Below are positions 36,837 to 47,069 of a stretch of 64,000 bases of DNA, piece after piece. Position 1 is the stretch's first letter. Every line of letters begins with the position of its first letter. The stretch covers positions 38,391 through 102,390 of the forward strand of contig PLXE01000092.1 of assembly GCA_003151335.1 (NCBI GenBank). Direction: 5' to 3'. Both the position numbers and the translations under genes were made by a program. Below the pieces are notes generated by a model. It searched no databases and was not told where the DNA came from. It was given only the letters and a program-made list of their open reading frames with translations. The stretch is from Acidobacteriaceae bacterium (GTDB lineage Bacteria; Acidobacteriota; Terriglobia; Terriglobales; Acidobacteriaceae).

Positions 36837-39296
36837 ATGCAAAGCGTTCGTCGTGCTCTCTATGTATTGATTCTTATCGTCTGCTTGGCAGTGCTGGCGC
36901 TGCCTGTCTTCGCGCAGCAAGTGATTACAACCGTACCAGTAGGTGTAATGCCCTTCACTGAAGCACTCAATCCGGTAACCAATAAGATTTACATTGCAAA
37001 CGCTTGCGGCAACGATACTACGTGCTCCTACTACAGTCGCGGTACAGTAACGGTGGTCGACGGGGCGACGAACCACACCTTGTCTGTCAATGTGGGATAC
37101 TCCCCCGAAGGCGTGGCGGTGAACCCGGTGACCAACAAGATCTACGTCGCAAATTACTGCGGTGACGATTCCAGTTGTGGCTGGGGCAGCGTGACCGTGA
37201 TTAACGGCGCGACCCTTGCCACCACAACGGTTACCGTCGGGAGTGGCCCCAACGCTGTGGCGGTGAACTCAGTGACCAATAAGATCTACGTCGTCAACGG
37301 TTGTGGCAATGATATCTACTGCTATACCTATGACGGGACGGTGACGGTGATTGACGGCGCTACCCTTGCCACCTCCACCGTCAGTGTCGGGCCTGGCCCT
37401 CACCCCCCAGTGGTCAACTCGCTGACCAACAAGATCTACGTCGCCAATTACTGCGGCACCGATTCCTACTGCTCCCAATACCCCCCCTACCCTTTCGGGA
37501 CGGTGACCGTCATCGACGGGGTGACCCTTGCCACCGCCACGGTTCCCGTGGGGAATTCTCCCTACGCTCTGGACGTCAACCCGGTGACCAACAAGATCTA
37601 CGTCGCCAACGAATGCGGCGACGATTCCTACTGTGGAAGCACAGCCACCATGACCGTGATTGACGGCGCCAGCCTTGCCACCACCGACGTTGCCATCGGC
37701 GGATATGGTCCTCACGCGATAGCGGTCAATTCGGTGACCAACAAGATTTACGTTCCCACTATGTGCTACGGCGATTTTTCCTGCCAGGGCGCTTCTGACG
37801 GAACCGTGTCGGTGATCGACGGCGGAACCCTTGCCTACAGCAGCGTTCCTGCGGGGGGATCCCCGTACGCCGCGGCCGTCAATTCGGTAACCAACAAAAT
37901 CTATGTCGCCAGCCAATGCGGCAGCGATCCCTCCTGCCTAAGCGTTGGAACGGTGACTGTCATTGACGGCGCGACCCTTGTGTTCGCCAACCTTGGCGTC
38001 GGGTCTCTTCCCTGGGCCGTGGCGGTCAACTCAGCGACCAATAGAATTTACGTGCCCAACATTTGCGGCAACGACGTCTATTGCAATACCTTCAACGGCA
38101 CGGTCTCGGTGATCGACGGAACTCCTCCCACCGCTCTGCAATTTGTTCCCCTGGCCCAGCCGTGTCGTGCTGTCGATACCCGGCCGGAGCGCGGCGGTGG
38201 GGGCCCGATTCAGGGTGGCATACCCCAGAACTTCCCCATTTCCGGCGCTGGCAGTTGTGAGACTCTGCCTTCCGCTGCCGCCTATTCCATGAATGTGTCG
38301 GTGGTTCCAAACGGATCTCTGGGCTACCTGACGGTGTGGCCCGCGGGACTGCCGCGACCGCTGGCTTCCACCTTGAACTCGCTGGATGGCCGCATCAAGG
38401 CCAACGCCGCGATCATTCCGGCGGGCACCAGCGGACAGATCAGCGTGTACGCCACCAGCACGACCAATGTGATCGTCGACGTCAATGGCTACTTCGCGCC
38501 GGTGTCTGGTTCCACGCTGGCCTTCTATCCGCTGACGCCTTGCCGGGTCGCCGACACGCGTCACGATACCTATCCCCCGGGCCTGGGACCGCCGTTCCTG
38601 AACGCCGGCCAGGAGCGGGCCTTCCCCATACTGGATGCCGTGACCTGCAACATTCCCTCGAGCGGCGTCGCCGCATATTCGCTGAACTTCTCGGTCGTGC
38701 CCCACGGCTCGCTGTTTTACATGACGGTGTGGCCCACGGGTCAAACCCGGCCTACGGTTTCAACCTTGAACGATATCCCCGGGACGATCATTGCCAACGC
38801 CGCCATCGTGACTGCAGGCGCTAGCGGCGAGGTCTCGGTTTACCCGACCAACGACACCGACTTGGTCATTGATATCAATGGCTACTTCGCGGCGGCCGGT
38901 ATGGGTGGACTGTCGCTCTACGGTGTGACGCCCTGTCGGGTCATCGACACCCGCACTGCGGGCGGCGCCTTCAACGGACTCCTGAGTCCGCCGGTGGATG
39001 TGGTCGATCCGGGGTGTGCAGCCTCCAGCTTGGCGCAGGCGTATGTCTTCAACGCGAGTGTGGTGCCAGTCGGCGCGCTGGGCTACCTGACGCTGTGGCC
39101 TGACGGCAGCAACCAGCCTTTGGTCTCGACGCTGAACGCGCTGGACGCGTCAATCTCCTCCAACATGGCGATCGTTCCTACTGGACTCACGCATCATAAA
39201 TATGTTGCGGCAGTCACCAGCAACGGCTCGGTCGATGCTTATGCGTCCGGGCTCACCCAACTGATCTTGGACATCTCCAGCTACTTCGCGCCGTAG
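36837..39296 (+). CDS. Secreted YVTN-repeat propeller protein with three-module C-terminal block (array member 2)
   Basis: 819 residues; GGGAGG lies before the ATG. Signal peptide about residues 1-26 (VLILIVCLAVLALPVFA). Eight YVTN-type repeats follow to about residue 430, most with the CGNDxxC loop, the same design as member 1. Modules 1, 2 and 3 occupy about 434-555, 556-684 and 685-819. Module 3 has an insertion of about ten residues (LTHHKYVAAVTS) before VDAYASG that the paralogues lack. The last eight residues are DISSYFAP, as in all array members. Confidence 0.88.
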   Translation: MQSVRRALYVLILIVCLAVLALPVFAQQVITTVPVGVMPFTEALNPVTNKIYIANACGNDTTCSYYSRGTVTVVDGATNHTLSVNVGYSPEGVAVNPVTNKIYVANYCGDDSSCGWGSVTVINGATLATTTVTVGSGPNAVAVNSVTNKIYVVNGCGNDIYCYTYDGTVTVIDGATLATSTVSVGPGPHPPVVNSLTNKIYVANYCGTDSYCSQYPPYPFGTVTVIDGVTLATATVPVGNSPYALDVNPVTNKIYVANECGDDSYCGSTATMTVIDGASLATTDVAIGGYGPHAIAVNSVTNKIYVPTMCYGDFSCQGASDGTVSVIDGGTLAYSSVPAGGSPYAAAVNSVTNKIYVASQCGSDPSCLSVGTVTVIDGATLVFANLGVGSLPWAVAVNSATNRIYVPNICGNDVYCNTFNGTVSVIDGTPPTALQFVPLAQPCRAVDTRPERGGGGPIQGGIPQNFPISGAGSCETLPSAAAYSMNVSVVPNGSLGYLTVWPAGLPRPLASTLNSLDGRIKANAAIIPAGTSGQISVYATSTTNVIVDVNGYFAPVSGSTLAFYPLTPCRVADTRHDTYPPGLGPPFLNAGQERAFPILDAVTCNIPSSGVAAYSLNFSVVPHGSLFYMTVWPTGQTRPTVSTLNDIPGTIIANAAIVTAGASGEVSVYPTNDTDLVIDINGYFAAAGMGGLSLYGVTPCRVIDTRTAGGAFNGLLSPPVDVVDPGCAASSLAQAYVFNASVVPVGALGYLTLWPDGSNQPLVSTLNALDASISSNMAIVPTGLTHHKYVAAVTSNGSVDAYASGLTQLILDISSYFAP

Positions 39297-39356
39297 GGCT
39301 GAAGAGACTGCATCGCAAACTTTGGCGCCCTGGGGACGCGGTCTTATTTCCCACGT

Positions 39357-39386
39357 AGCCCAGCGCTAGACCTTTAGCGCTGGGCT
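39357..39386. repeat. Perfect 12-bp inverted repeat in intergenic DNA
   Basis: AGCCCAGCGCTA and TAGCGCTGGGCT are separated by six bases. It lies 60 bp after member 2 and may stop transcription, although no T run follows. The 39387-39809 stretch holds nothing else I can support. A weaker relative (TAGCCCAG...CTGGGTA) lies at 63341-63365. Confidence 0.55.
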
Positions 39387-39809
39387 CACAAAACCCATCA
39401 CGCGATTGGGTGAGGAAGGTCACATCCAAGATGCGGTCGAGGTGCTTGAATGCCCTTATCCCCCCGGACACTTGGTAGAGAACAGCAGGACTGCTCCAAT
39501 CGTCGAGCAAGCGCTCCGATTGCGGATGTCCTGCGTGTTTAGAGACATCGAGTGAATAGGCCCGGACCAGCAGGCCCGTGCTACGAGTACTCATCGAGAG
39601 AGATTTCCGCTTCAGCCGTTAATGACTAGAGGCTTAGCATGGTGCCGTGGATATGTTGACCAACGGCGAGCACGCGCGGACCCTAACCGCGAATGCGATC
39701 CTTCGAGGCTGCGTGGAGCAGCGCATGGATTGGGTCACGAAGCCCGCTCTTGGCCGTTGCAGCAAGCAGCCAAATCAAGAGAACGCTGTACAGAATTGAG
39801 GATGGGAAT

Positions 39810-42584
39810 ATGACCAGGAAAATTCTTCGCCTGTCCACCACCGCCGTGGGCATGCTCGCGTTGTTCTTTGGCGTGCCGCTTACCGCGCAGAACAACTCTT
39901 CGCAGCCCACAGTCAATCACGCCGTTGCCTCGGGCATTTCGGCGCCTCTCCGGGACTTGGCCAAGCTGCCGCGCGCACCGCAATATGGATTTCATGAGGC
40001 AAACCCGGTCCATCGCATTCCAATGCGTCCCGCTGGTCCCGTGGTCGACCGCGTGGAACAGAAGACTGCCGGAGGCTCAGCGAATTACTCGATCGGTATC
40101 AATGTTCTTGGACTCGGCAACGGCTTCCCCGGCTTCACCAGAGGGTTCGCTCCTCCCGACACCAACATGGCCGTTGGCGACACCCAGCTCGTCGAGTACG
40201 TGAACACCTCCTGGGAGGTATTCGACAAGAGCGGCAACCCGCTGCTTGGACCCTTCGACGGCAATTCCCTTTGGGTGTCGGGCATCCCCGGAACGTTGTG
40301 CGCCAACAACGACTCCGGCGACCCCATTGTGCAGTGGGACAGGGTCGCCCATCGCTGGTTGCTCTTCCAGAACGTGTTCGTTTCTCCGTACGCCATGTGC
40401 ATCGCGGTCTCTACCAGCGCCGACGCAACCGGTAACTACTATGTTTACCAGTTTTCTGTCCCTGGCAACGGCTTCCCCGATTACCCCAAGATCGGGGTTT
40501 GGCCCACCGGTTATTTCCAGGCGCAAAACAACTTCGGGTCCGGCGGCAGCAGCTTCCAAGGTTCCCAAATCTGTGCCTACAACCGCGCCAAGTTGCTGCT
40601 GGGGAACTCCACGGCGGAACAGCAGTGCTTCCAGCTCACGCCAAACGACTACAGCTTGTTGCCTGGAGATGTGGATTCGCCAACCCCTCCGCCGGCAGGT
40701 CAGGATGAGTTCTTTATCGGCGGCGTGGGAGGTGTGGATAATTCTCATCTGTCCGTGTACTCCTTCCACGTTGATTTCGCGACCCCGGCGAATTCGTTCA
40801 TCACCGGCAACAATAATTCCCAACTGGTATCCATTGCCGGCTTTACCCCTAGCTGTAACGGCAGCTACGGCGGCAATTGTGTTCCGCAGCAGGGTATTTC
40901 GGACCTACTGGACTCACTTGGTGATCGCTTGATGTATCGCTTCGCCTACTACAATGACACCTCGTCCTTTCCAACTCCGAAGCAGCACTGGTATGTGAAC
41001 TTTGATGTGACCGCCTCGGGCGGGCAGGGCGGCGTCCGCTGGATGGAGTTTGCAACCACACAGACCGTGGTCAATCCTACCAACCTGGCCATCGCGCAGC
41101 AGGGTGCCTACGCTCCCGACACCAACTGGCGATGGATGGGTTCCGTGGCCCGCGACCAGAACAACGACATCTTGCTGGGGTACAGCGAGTCCAGTACCAG
41201 CATGTTCCCGTCCATCTTTATCGCTGGACGCACGCCCACCGATACGCTGGGCACCTTGGAGAGCGAGGTTTCGGTGGTTGCGGGAACCGGTTCGCAGCCC
41301 GACACATCCGACCGCTGGGGCGATTACAGCGCCATGCGGATTGATCCCGTGGACAATTGCATCTTCTGGTACACCACTGAGTACTACCTGGTCACTCAGC
41401 GTTTCGACTGGAGTACGCGGATCGCTTCGGCAAAATTCTCGGGTTGTCCTCCCGCGCAGCAGTTCGTGCCCCTGAGCCCGCCGTGTCGTGCGGTCGATAC
41501 CCGCCCGCAGTACGGAGGTGGGGGTCCGGTTCAGGGTGGCATACCCCAGAACTTCCCCATTTCCGGCGCGGGCAGCTGCGCCGCTATGCCTTCGGCAGCC
41601 CTTTATTCCATGAACGTCTCGGTGGTTCCGAACGGATCTCTGGGCTACTTGACGGTATGGCCCGCGGGGCAGACGCGGCCGTTGGTGTCCACGTTGAACT
41701 CGTTGGATGGCCGCATCAAGGCCAACGCAGCGATCGTGCCGGCGGGCACTAATGGACAGGTCAGCGTCTTCGCTACCAATACGACCAATGTGATCCTCGA
41801 CGTCAATGGTTACTTCGCGCCGGTGTCTGGTTCCACGCTGGCCTTTTATCCGCTGACGCCCTGTCGGGTCGCCGACACTCGCCACAGCGGTTATCCCCAG
41901 GGCCTGGGACCGCCTTCCCTGCCCGGCGGCCAGGAACGGCAATTCCCCATCCTGAATGCCACCACCACCTGCAACATTCCCTCGAGCGGCGTCGCCGCCT
42001 ATTCGCTCAACTTCGCAGTGGTTCCGCACGGTCCGCTGGGTTACATGACGGTGTGGCCCACAGGTGAGTCCCGGCCTACGGTTTCCACCTTGAACGACAT
42101 CCCTGGTCAGATCATCGCCAATGCCGCGATTGTGGTTGCCGGCACCAATGGTAATGTCTCGGTTTACCCGACCAGCGACACCGACTTGGTCATTGATATC
42201 AATGGCTACTTCGCGGCGGCCGGTATGGGTGGACTGTCGCTCTACAGTGTGACGCCCTGTCGGGTCATCGACACCCGCACGGCGGGCGGTGCCTTCAATG
42301 GACTCTTGAGCCCTCCGGTGGATGTGGTGGGTAGTCCGTGTGGGGTACCCAGCTTGGCGCAGGCCTATGTCTTCAACGCCAGCGTCGTTCCCACAGGTCC
42401 GCTGGGGTATTTGACGTTGTGGCCCGACGGCACTGCCCAACCGTTGGTCTCGACCCTGAACGCGCTGGACGGATCGATCTCCTCCAACATGGCGATCGTG
42501 CCCACCAACAATGGAGACGTCGATGCTTTTGCGTCCGGGCTCACGCAACTGATTCTCGACATCTCCAGCTACTTCGCGCCGTAG
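39810..42584 (+). CDS. Secreted protein with unclassified N-terminal domain and three-module C-terminal block (array member 3)
   Basis: 924 residues from the ATG at 39810 (GAGGATGGGAAT upstream). Signal peptide residues 1-26. Residues about 75-545 form a domain I cannot name: RGFAPPDTNMAVGDTQLVEYVNT, QWDRVAHRWLLFQN, YYVYQFSVPG, DNSHLSVYSFHVDF and DTSDRWGDYSAMRIDP look like a propeller of irregular blades without YVTN repeats. Modules 1-3 follow at about 551-669, 670-802 and 803-924, ending DISSYFAP. The frame is open to 39693, but the signal peptide and ribosome site fix the start. Confidence 0.85.
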   Translation: MTRKILRLSTTAVGMLALFFGVPLTAQNNSSQPTVNHAVASGISAPLRDLAKLPRAPQYGFHEANPVHRIPMRPAGPVVDRVEQKTAGGSANYSIGINVLGLGNGFPGFTRGFAPPDTNMAVGDTQLVEYVNTSWEVFDKSGNPLLGPFDGNSLWVSGIPGTLCANNDSGDPIVQWDRVAHRWLLFQNVFVSPYAMCIAVSTSADATGNYYVYQFSVPGNGFPDYPKIGVWPTGYFQAQNNFGSGGSSFQGSQICAYNRAKLLLGNSTAEQQCFQLTPNDYSLLPGDVDSPTPPPAGQDEFFIGGVGGVDNSHLSVYSFHVDFATPANSFITGNNNSQLVSIAGFTPSCNGSYGGNCVPQQGISDLLDSLGDRLMYRFAYYNDTSSFPTPKQHWYVNFDVTASGGQGGVRWMEFATTQTVVNPTNLAIAQQGAYAPDTNWRWMGSVARDQNNDILLGYSESSTSMFPSIFIAGRTPTDTLGTLESEVSVVAGTGSQPDTSDRWGDYSAMRIDPVDNCIFWYTTEYYLVTQRFDWSTRIASAKFSGCPPAQQFVPLSPPCRAVDTRPQYGGGGPVQGGIPQNFPISGAGSCAAMPSAALYSMNVSVVPNGSLGYLTVWPAGQTRPLVSTLNSLDGRIKANAAIVPAGTNGQVSVFATNTTNVILDVNGYFAPVSGSTLAFYPLTPCRVADTRHSGYPQGLGPPSLPGGQERQFPILNATTTCNIPSSGVAAYSLNFAVVPHGPLGYMTVWPTGESRPTVSTLNDIPGQIIANAAIVVAGTNGNVSVYPTSDTDLVIDINGYFAAAGMGGLSLYSVTPCRVIDTRTAGGAFNGLLSPPVDVVGSPCGVPSLAQAYVFNASVVPTGPLGYLTLWPDGTAQPLVSTLNALDGSISSNMAIVPTNNGDVDAFASGLTQLILDISSYFAP

Positions 42585-42650
42585 GGAAGCCGGTTCAAGA
42601 ATCAGTCAGCCCCTGACCTGCACCAATCGGAAATCCGCCAGAAACACTCC

Positions 42651-42690
42651 GGCGCTGCTCCTTAGAGGGAAGCAGCGCCAGTTTGTTTTC
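42651..42690 (+). terminator. Terminator-like hairpin after array member 3
   Basis: GGCGCTGCT (42651-42659) pairs with AGCAGCGCC (42671-42679), followed by AGTTTGTTTTC. It lies 66 bp after the stop at 42584. The rest of the stretch to 42951 holds no supported gene. Confidence 0.6.
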
Positions 42691-42951
42691 AGATTGGGTA
42701 GTGCGTCGCGTACGCAGCATCGCCTGGGCGATAGAGCTGCGCCGCGAATATGAGGCGCGGCTTGCCACCACAAATCCGCACGCGCGGTTGCTGAAATCGC
42801 CCGTGTGACAACGGTCACTGAAACCTAAGTCGCTGGGTTCTAGAATGTGGCAGCGCGGAACCGTGTCCACCAAGTGCACTGTCGAACACCTATCGACCAA
42901 GAGAACCGGAGGCCATTTATCCCCGCCACTAGGAAACTTAGCTTAGCAAAG

Positions 42952-45312
42952 ATGCTCTCCATGGTTTTTATGTTTTGCGCCGCGGCCGCAATTACGTCGC
43001 CTGCACAAACCCTCACTACGCTGGTGAGCTTTACCGGAACCAACGGTTTTGAACCCTTGTCGTCTCCTACGCAGGCGTCCGACGGGAATTTCTACGGGAC
43101 AACCTCACTCGGGGGCGACCTTAGCACTTGCAGCTCCTATGGCTGTGGCACGATCTTCAAGATGACTCCAAGCGGCACGCTGACCGTGATTTACAGCTTC
43201 TCCGGTCCAGACGGCATAAGCCCCGGCCCGTTGGTGCAAGGCAGCGACGGGAACTTCTACGGCATGACCTTTTGCAGCACCGGAAGCTTCCACGGCGCGG
43301 CTTTCTCACGAGGTGCCTTCCTGACCTGCAATGGCCCCGGGAGTGTTTTTAAGGTTTCCCCGAGCGGCACGCTGGTCACGCTGCACATCTTCAACGGTGT
43401 GGACGGCGCCGCCCCCGCAGGCGCGCTGGTGCAAGCCAGCGACGGGAACTTCTACGGCACGACAAGGGCCGGCGGGGCCAACAACCAAGGCACGGTCTTT
43501 AAGATCACCCCAACCGGTGTGCTGACCACGCTGCACAGCTTCTCCGGTCCGGACGGCAACGCCCCCGTGGGCAGCCTGGTGCAAGCCAGCGACGGGAACT
43601 TCTATGGGACAACCTTCCAAGGAGGGGACCTTAGCAAGTGTAACTCCGGTGGCTGTGGCACGATCTTCAAAATCTCCCCAAGCGGTACGCTGACCACGCT
43701 GCACAACTTCACCGGCCCAGACGGAGCGCAGCCTCTAGCCGGATTGGTGCAGGCCACCGACGGGAACTTCTATGGCACCACCTCAAACGGCGGGGCCAAC
43801 AACAACTGTCCCAACGGAGGCTGTGGCACGGTCTTTAAAATCGCCCCGAGCGGTACGCTGACCACGCTGTTCAACTTCGCCGGGATGGACGGCGCCGAAC
43901 CTCATGCCGGACTGGTGCAGGCCACCGACGGCAACCTCTATGGGACGACCGACGAGGGCGGGCTGGCCGATGTCGGCACGGTCTTCCGCATCACCCCAAC
44001 CGGAACGCTGACCGTGCTCCACAGCTTTTGTTCGGGATATGGCTGCCCTGATGGTGCAGTGCCGGAAGGCACGCTAGTGCAAGGCACTAGCGGACTGTTG
44101 TACGGGACAGCGTCCGGAGGCGGCGACATGACGTGTGACGCTCCTTGGGGCTGCGGCACCGTCTTTAGCTTGTCTAGGGTCACTCCTTACCAGTTTGTTC
44201 CGCTCACTCAGCCCTGCCGCGCTATCGATACCCGGCCGGAGCACGGTGGCGGCGGTCCGATTCAAGGCGGTACTTTCCAGACCTTCCCGATTTCGAGCGA
44301 GGGCGACTGTGGAACTCTGCCTCCCGCAGCCGCCTATTCGCTGAACGTCTCGGTGGTTCCGAACGGGCCGCTAGGCTACCTGACGGTGTGGCCCGCGGGG
44401 CAGCCGCAGCCTTTGGCTTCCACTTTGAACTCGCTGGATGGCCGCATCAAGGCCAACGCGGCGATCATTCCGGCGGGCATCGCCTTCGGATTCATCAGCG
44501 TGTATGCCAGCAACACGACCAATGTGATCCTCGATGTTAACGGCTACTTTGCGCCGGTCTCTGGTTCCACGCTGGCCTTCTATCCGCTGCCGCCCTGCCG
44601 CGTCGCCGACACGCGTTCTAGCAGTTATCCGCAAGGCCTGGGACCGCCATTTCTGACCGGCGGCCAGGAACGCGCCTTCCCCATCCTGAATGCCACGAGC
44701 TGCAACATTCCTTTCAGCGCAGCAGCCTACTCGCTGAACTTCTCGGTCGTGCCCCACGGCTCGCTGTTTTACATGACGGTGTGGCCCACCGGTGAAACCC
44801 GGCCCGTAGTTTCCACTTTGAACGACATCCCCGGTCAGATCATTGCCAACGCCGCCATCGTGACTGCGGGCGCCAGCGGCGATGTCTCGGTTTACCCGAC
44901 CAACGACACCGACTTGGTCATTGACATCAATGGCTACTTCGCGCCGGCCGGACAGGGCGGGCTGTCGCTGTACGGCGTGTCGCCTTGCCGGGTCATTGAC
45001 ACCCGCCCACTTGGTCCGCCGTTCAGCGGGACCCTGAGTCCTCCGGTGGATGTGGTGGATAGCCCGTGTGGCGTACCCAGCTTGGCGCAGGCGTATGTCT
45101 TCAACGCGACGGTGGTGCCGACAGGCGCGCTGGGCTATCTGACCCTGTGGCCGGACGGCACCAATCGGCCTACGGTCTCGACCTTAAACGCCTTGGATGG
45201 CTCCATCACCAACAACATGGCGATTGTGCCCAGCACCAACGGAAAGGTCGATGCTTATGCGTCGGGGCTCACGCAACTGATTCTGGACATCTCCAGCTAC
45301 TTCGCACCGTAG
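42952..45312 (+). CDS. Secreted GloVer-repeat protein with three-module C-terminal block (array member 4)
   Basis: About 786 residues if the ATG at 42952 is used; the frame is open back to a GTG at 42847, and the start is uncertain. The hydrophobic leader SMVFMFCAAAAITSPAQ matches member 7 at 53321. About nine GloVer-type repeats (TIGR03803 pattern: GLVQATDGNFYGTT, GTVFKITPSGTLTTLH) fill residues 20-405. Modules 1-3 follow at about 413-533, 534-664 and 665-786, ending DISSYFAP. The repeats probably form a propeller-like fold; the ligand is unknown. Confidence 0.83.
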   Translation: MLSMVFMFCAAAAITSPAQTLTTLVSFTGTNGFEPLSSPTQASDGNFYGTTSLGGDLSTCSSYGCGTIFKMTPSGTLTVIYSFSGPDGISPGPLVQGSDGNFYGMTFCSTGSFHGAAFSRGAFLTCNGPGSVFKVSPSGTLVTLHIFNGVDGAAPAGALVQASDGNFYGTTRAGGANNQGTVFKITPTGVLTTLHSFSGPDGNAPVGSLVQASDGNFYGTTFQGGDLSKCNSGGCGTIFKISPSGTLTTLHNFTGPDGAQPLAGLVQATDGNFYGTTSNGGANNNCPNGGCGTVFKIAPSGTLTTLFNFAGMDGAEPHAGLVQATDGNLYGTTDEGGLADVGTVFRITPTGTLTVLHSFCSGYGCPDGAVPEGTLVQGTSGLLYGTASGGGDMTCDAPWGCGTVFSLSRVTPYQFVPLTQPCRAIDTRPEHGGGGPIQGGTFQTFPISSEGDCGTLPPAAAYSLNVSVVPNGPLGYLTVWPAGQPQPLASTLNSLDGRIKANAAIIPAGIAFGFISVYASNTTNVILDVNGYFAPVSGSTLAFYPLPPCRVADTRSSSYPQGLGPPFLTGGQERAFPILNATSCNIPFSAAAYSLNFSVVPHGSLFYMTVWPTGETRPVVSTLNDIPGQIIANAAIVTAGASGDVSVYPTNDTDLVIDINGYFAPAGQGGLSLYGVSPCRVIDTRPLGPPFSGTLSPPVDVVDSPCGVPSLAQAYVFNATVVPTGALGYLTLWPDGTNRPTVSTLNALDGSITNNMAIVPSTNGKVDAYASGLTQLILDISSYFAP

Positions 45313-45402
45313 GGCGCTCGGTGCGTCTTGCTGGACTCCTAGCGGCGGACACGTTCGCACCGTGCCCGCTGCCAAGGGCCCCGATATAAGCGGAGTTTGT
45401 AG

Positions 45403-46876
45403 TTACGGCAGCGGAGGCAGCCCCACCTGCACCACCAACTTACGGAAGGCGGGATCGCTGTGCAGGCCTTCGAAGCCAAGATTGTTGCGGATAGACATCA
45501 ACCCTGATTCATGATGGTCGTAAGCCTTCCGGAGATACTCAAGCGCCTTCGCCTTGTTTCCCAGGAAACCATACGTTGAGGACAAGTCATAAGCTGGCAG
45601 ATGTCCTTCGGCGTAGAGCTTCTTCTGTTCCTCAAGCATGCTTTCGAACATGCCTTGCCGCTGCCGGCGAGCAAACCCCTTCGCTTCCGCGTTGACCATC
45701 GCAAGCTCCCGCGGGTCATGCCGCAAGCGCGCCGCCTTTGCTCCCGCCTCCAGGTAGGCCGGATAATCCTTATTCATGAGGTAAGCGTATTGCAGATAGC
45801 GATAGGCCGAAAGAAATGCAGGCTCGGCGCTCTCCAGTTGCTTGAGCAACGCGATGCCCGCTTCCCTCCGTCCGGCATAGAGCAGAATCAGTCCCTTGTC
45901 GGCGAGGATCGCATTGGAGGCTGGATCGAGTTGTTGGGCTATTTCGATTTGGCCCAGAGCTTCCGCATAACGCCCTTCGGCGTATAGCGACGTGGCATAC
46001 CAGGTGATGGGCCCTGGCGTCGCTGGGGTTTAAGGCAAGAGCACGGCGGAACTCGCGCTCCGCGCCAGCGGCATCAAAGCTGCCATAAAAAGTTGCAAAC
46101 GCCAGCGAGGTGTGCGCGTCGGCGGAAGAGTCGTCCAACTCCACCGCCTTCTTGGCGGCCGCCAGCGCCCGAGGATAGGCTTCTTCGGGCGGCATCGCGC
46201 TGTATTCGCGGAGCAGGTTGTAGCAATCGGCCAGTCCTACGTAAGCCTGAGCATAGTTGGGGTCGTGGACAATCGCCTGGGTGAAGTAATCGACTGCTTG
46301 ATTCAAGGATTCGGGGGTGCGCTTGTCCCACTCATATCGGCCCTTGAGATAGAAATCCCGCGCCTCAGGATTTGTCGTGCGACCCGCGGCGAGCGGCTTT
46401 CCCGTGGAAACATCCGGCCGGCCGGCGCGCAACGACACCCGCTTAAGATATAGAAACCCGCCAGTGACGACCAGCAGGACAGCCAGCACCAAAGCTCCGA
46501 ACAGCCGCCCCCATCGTGCTGGGCGGACTTTGTCGGAAGCGCGGCGACGTAAGTTCGATCCGGCTTGAGCGGAAGCTACCTGAGTAAGAGTTACAGCCTG
46601 CGGAACTTCTACGGCGGAGGAGTCGTGGTCCGCTTCCGCGGGTTCCACGGTCGAAGCCGCCGGTTCGGCGGAGACCGGCGATTTCATCCAGCGCAACAGT
46701 TCATCGGAGTAGGCGTAAACCCGGCCGGTCGCACTGCCTTGCAGGCGGTGCACCGGGAGCCCGCGTTCCTTCTCCCAGCGCTTGACCGTGCGCTCATCCC
46801 GGCGAAAGAAGGTGGCGATCTCCTTCCACGAATCCAGCCGCTGATTCGCGATTTTCGCCCCGTCCAAGTCGCTCAT
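45403..46876 (-). pseudogene. Frameshifted HTH-TPR regulatory protein gene
   Basis: The N-terminal frame starts at the ATG at 46876 with a helix-turn-helix (SWKEIATFFRRDERTVKRWE, GLPVHRLQG), then a Pro/Ala/Glu linker, a transmembrane helix (LFGALVLAVLLVVTGGFLYL) and TPRs, a layout common in Acidobacteria. At 46003 one extra G in the plus-strand pair GG (an extra C in the coding strand) shifts the frame: ARAHH should run on to WYATSLYAEGRYAEAL, which is found in the next frame and continues to the stop at 45403. The frame with the error stops at 45770. Without the extra base the protein would be about 490 residues. It may be a sequencing error or a real recent mutation. It lies inside the array, diverging from member 5. 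Confidence 0.8.
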
Positions 46877-46883
46877 GGCTCGC

Positions 46884-46911
46884 GATGTCCCGGAATGTCC
46901 CCAAATGTCCC
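46884..46911. promoter_or_regulatory. Three ATGTCC boxes with exact 10-bp spacing (candidate operator)
   Basis: ATGTCC occurs at 46885-46890, 46895-46900 and 46905-46910, each followed by C or CC. One helical turn separates the boxes, so all face the same side of the DNA. They lie 8 bp upstream of the regulator start (46876), in the 193 bp between it and array member 5, which suggests autoregulation and possible control of the array gene. Confidence 0.5.
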
Positions 46912-47069
46912 GCAATACCTGTTGCCCAAATTCTCCAGATAACGAAGATAAATATACGACAGACCAACCAAAGCTGCTAACGAAGCACGCTTGATCGCCG
47001 GGTTCCCGTGCGGTGACAGGGTGCTTCCCATCACAGGCAATCCCTTGCAGCGACGTGGAGAGAAAACAC

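Noticed and set aside
33860..39000. CRISPR-like or tandem DNA repeats
   Set aside because: The regular repeats are protein-coding YVTN blades of about 50 codons with diverged DNA and no spacers.
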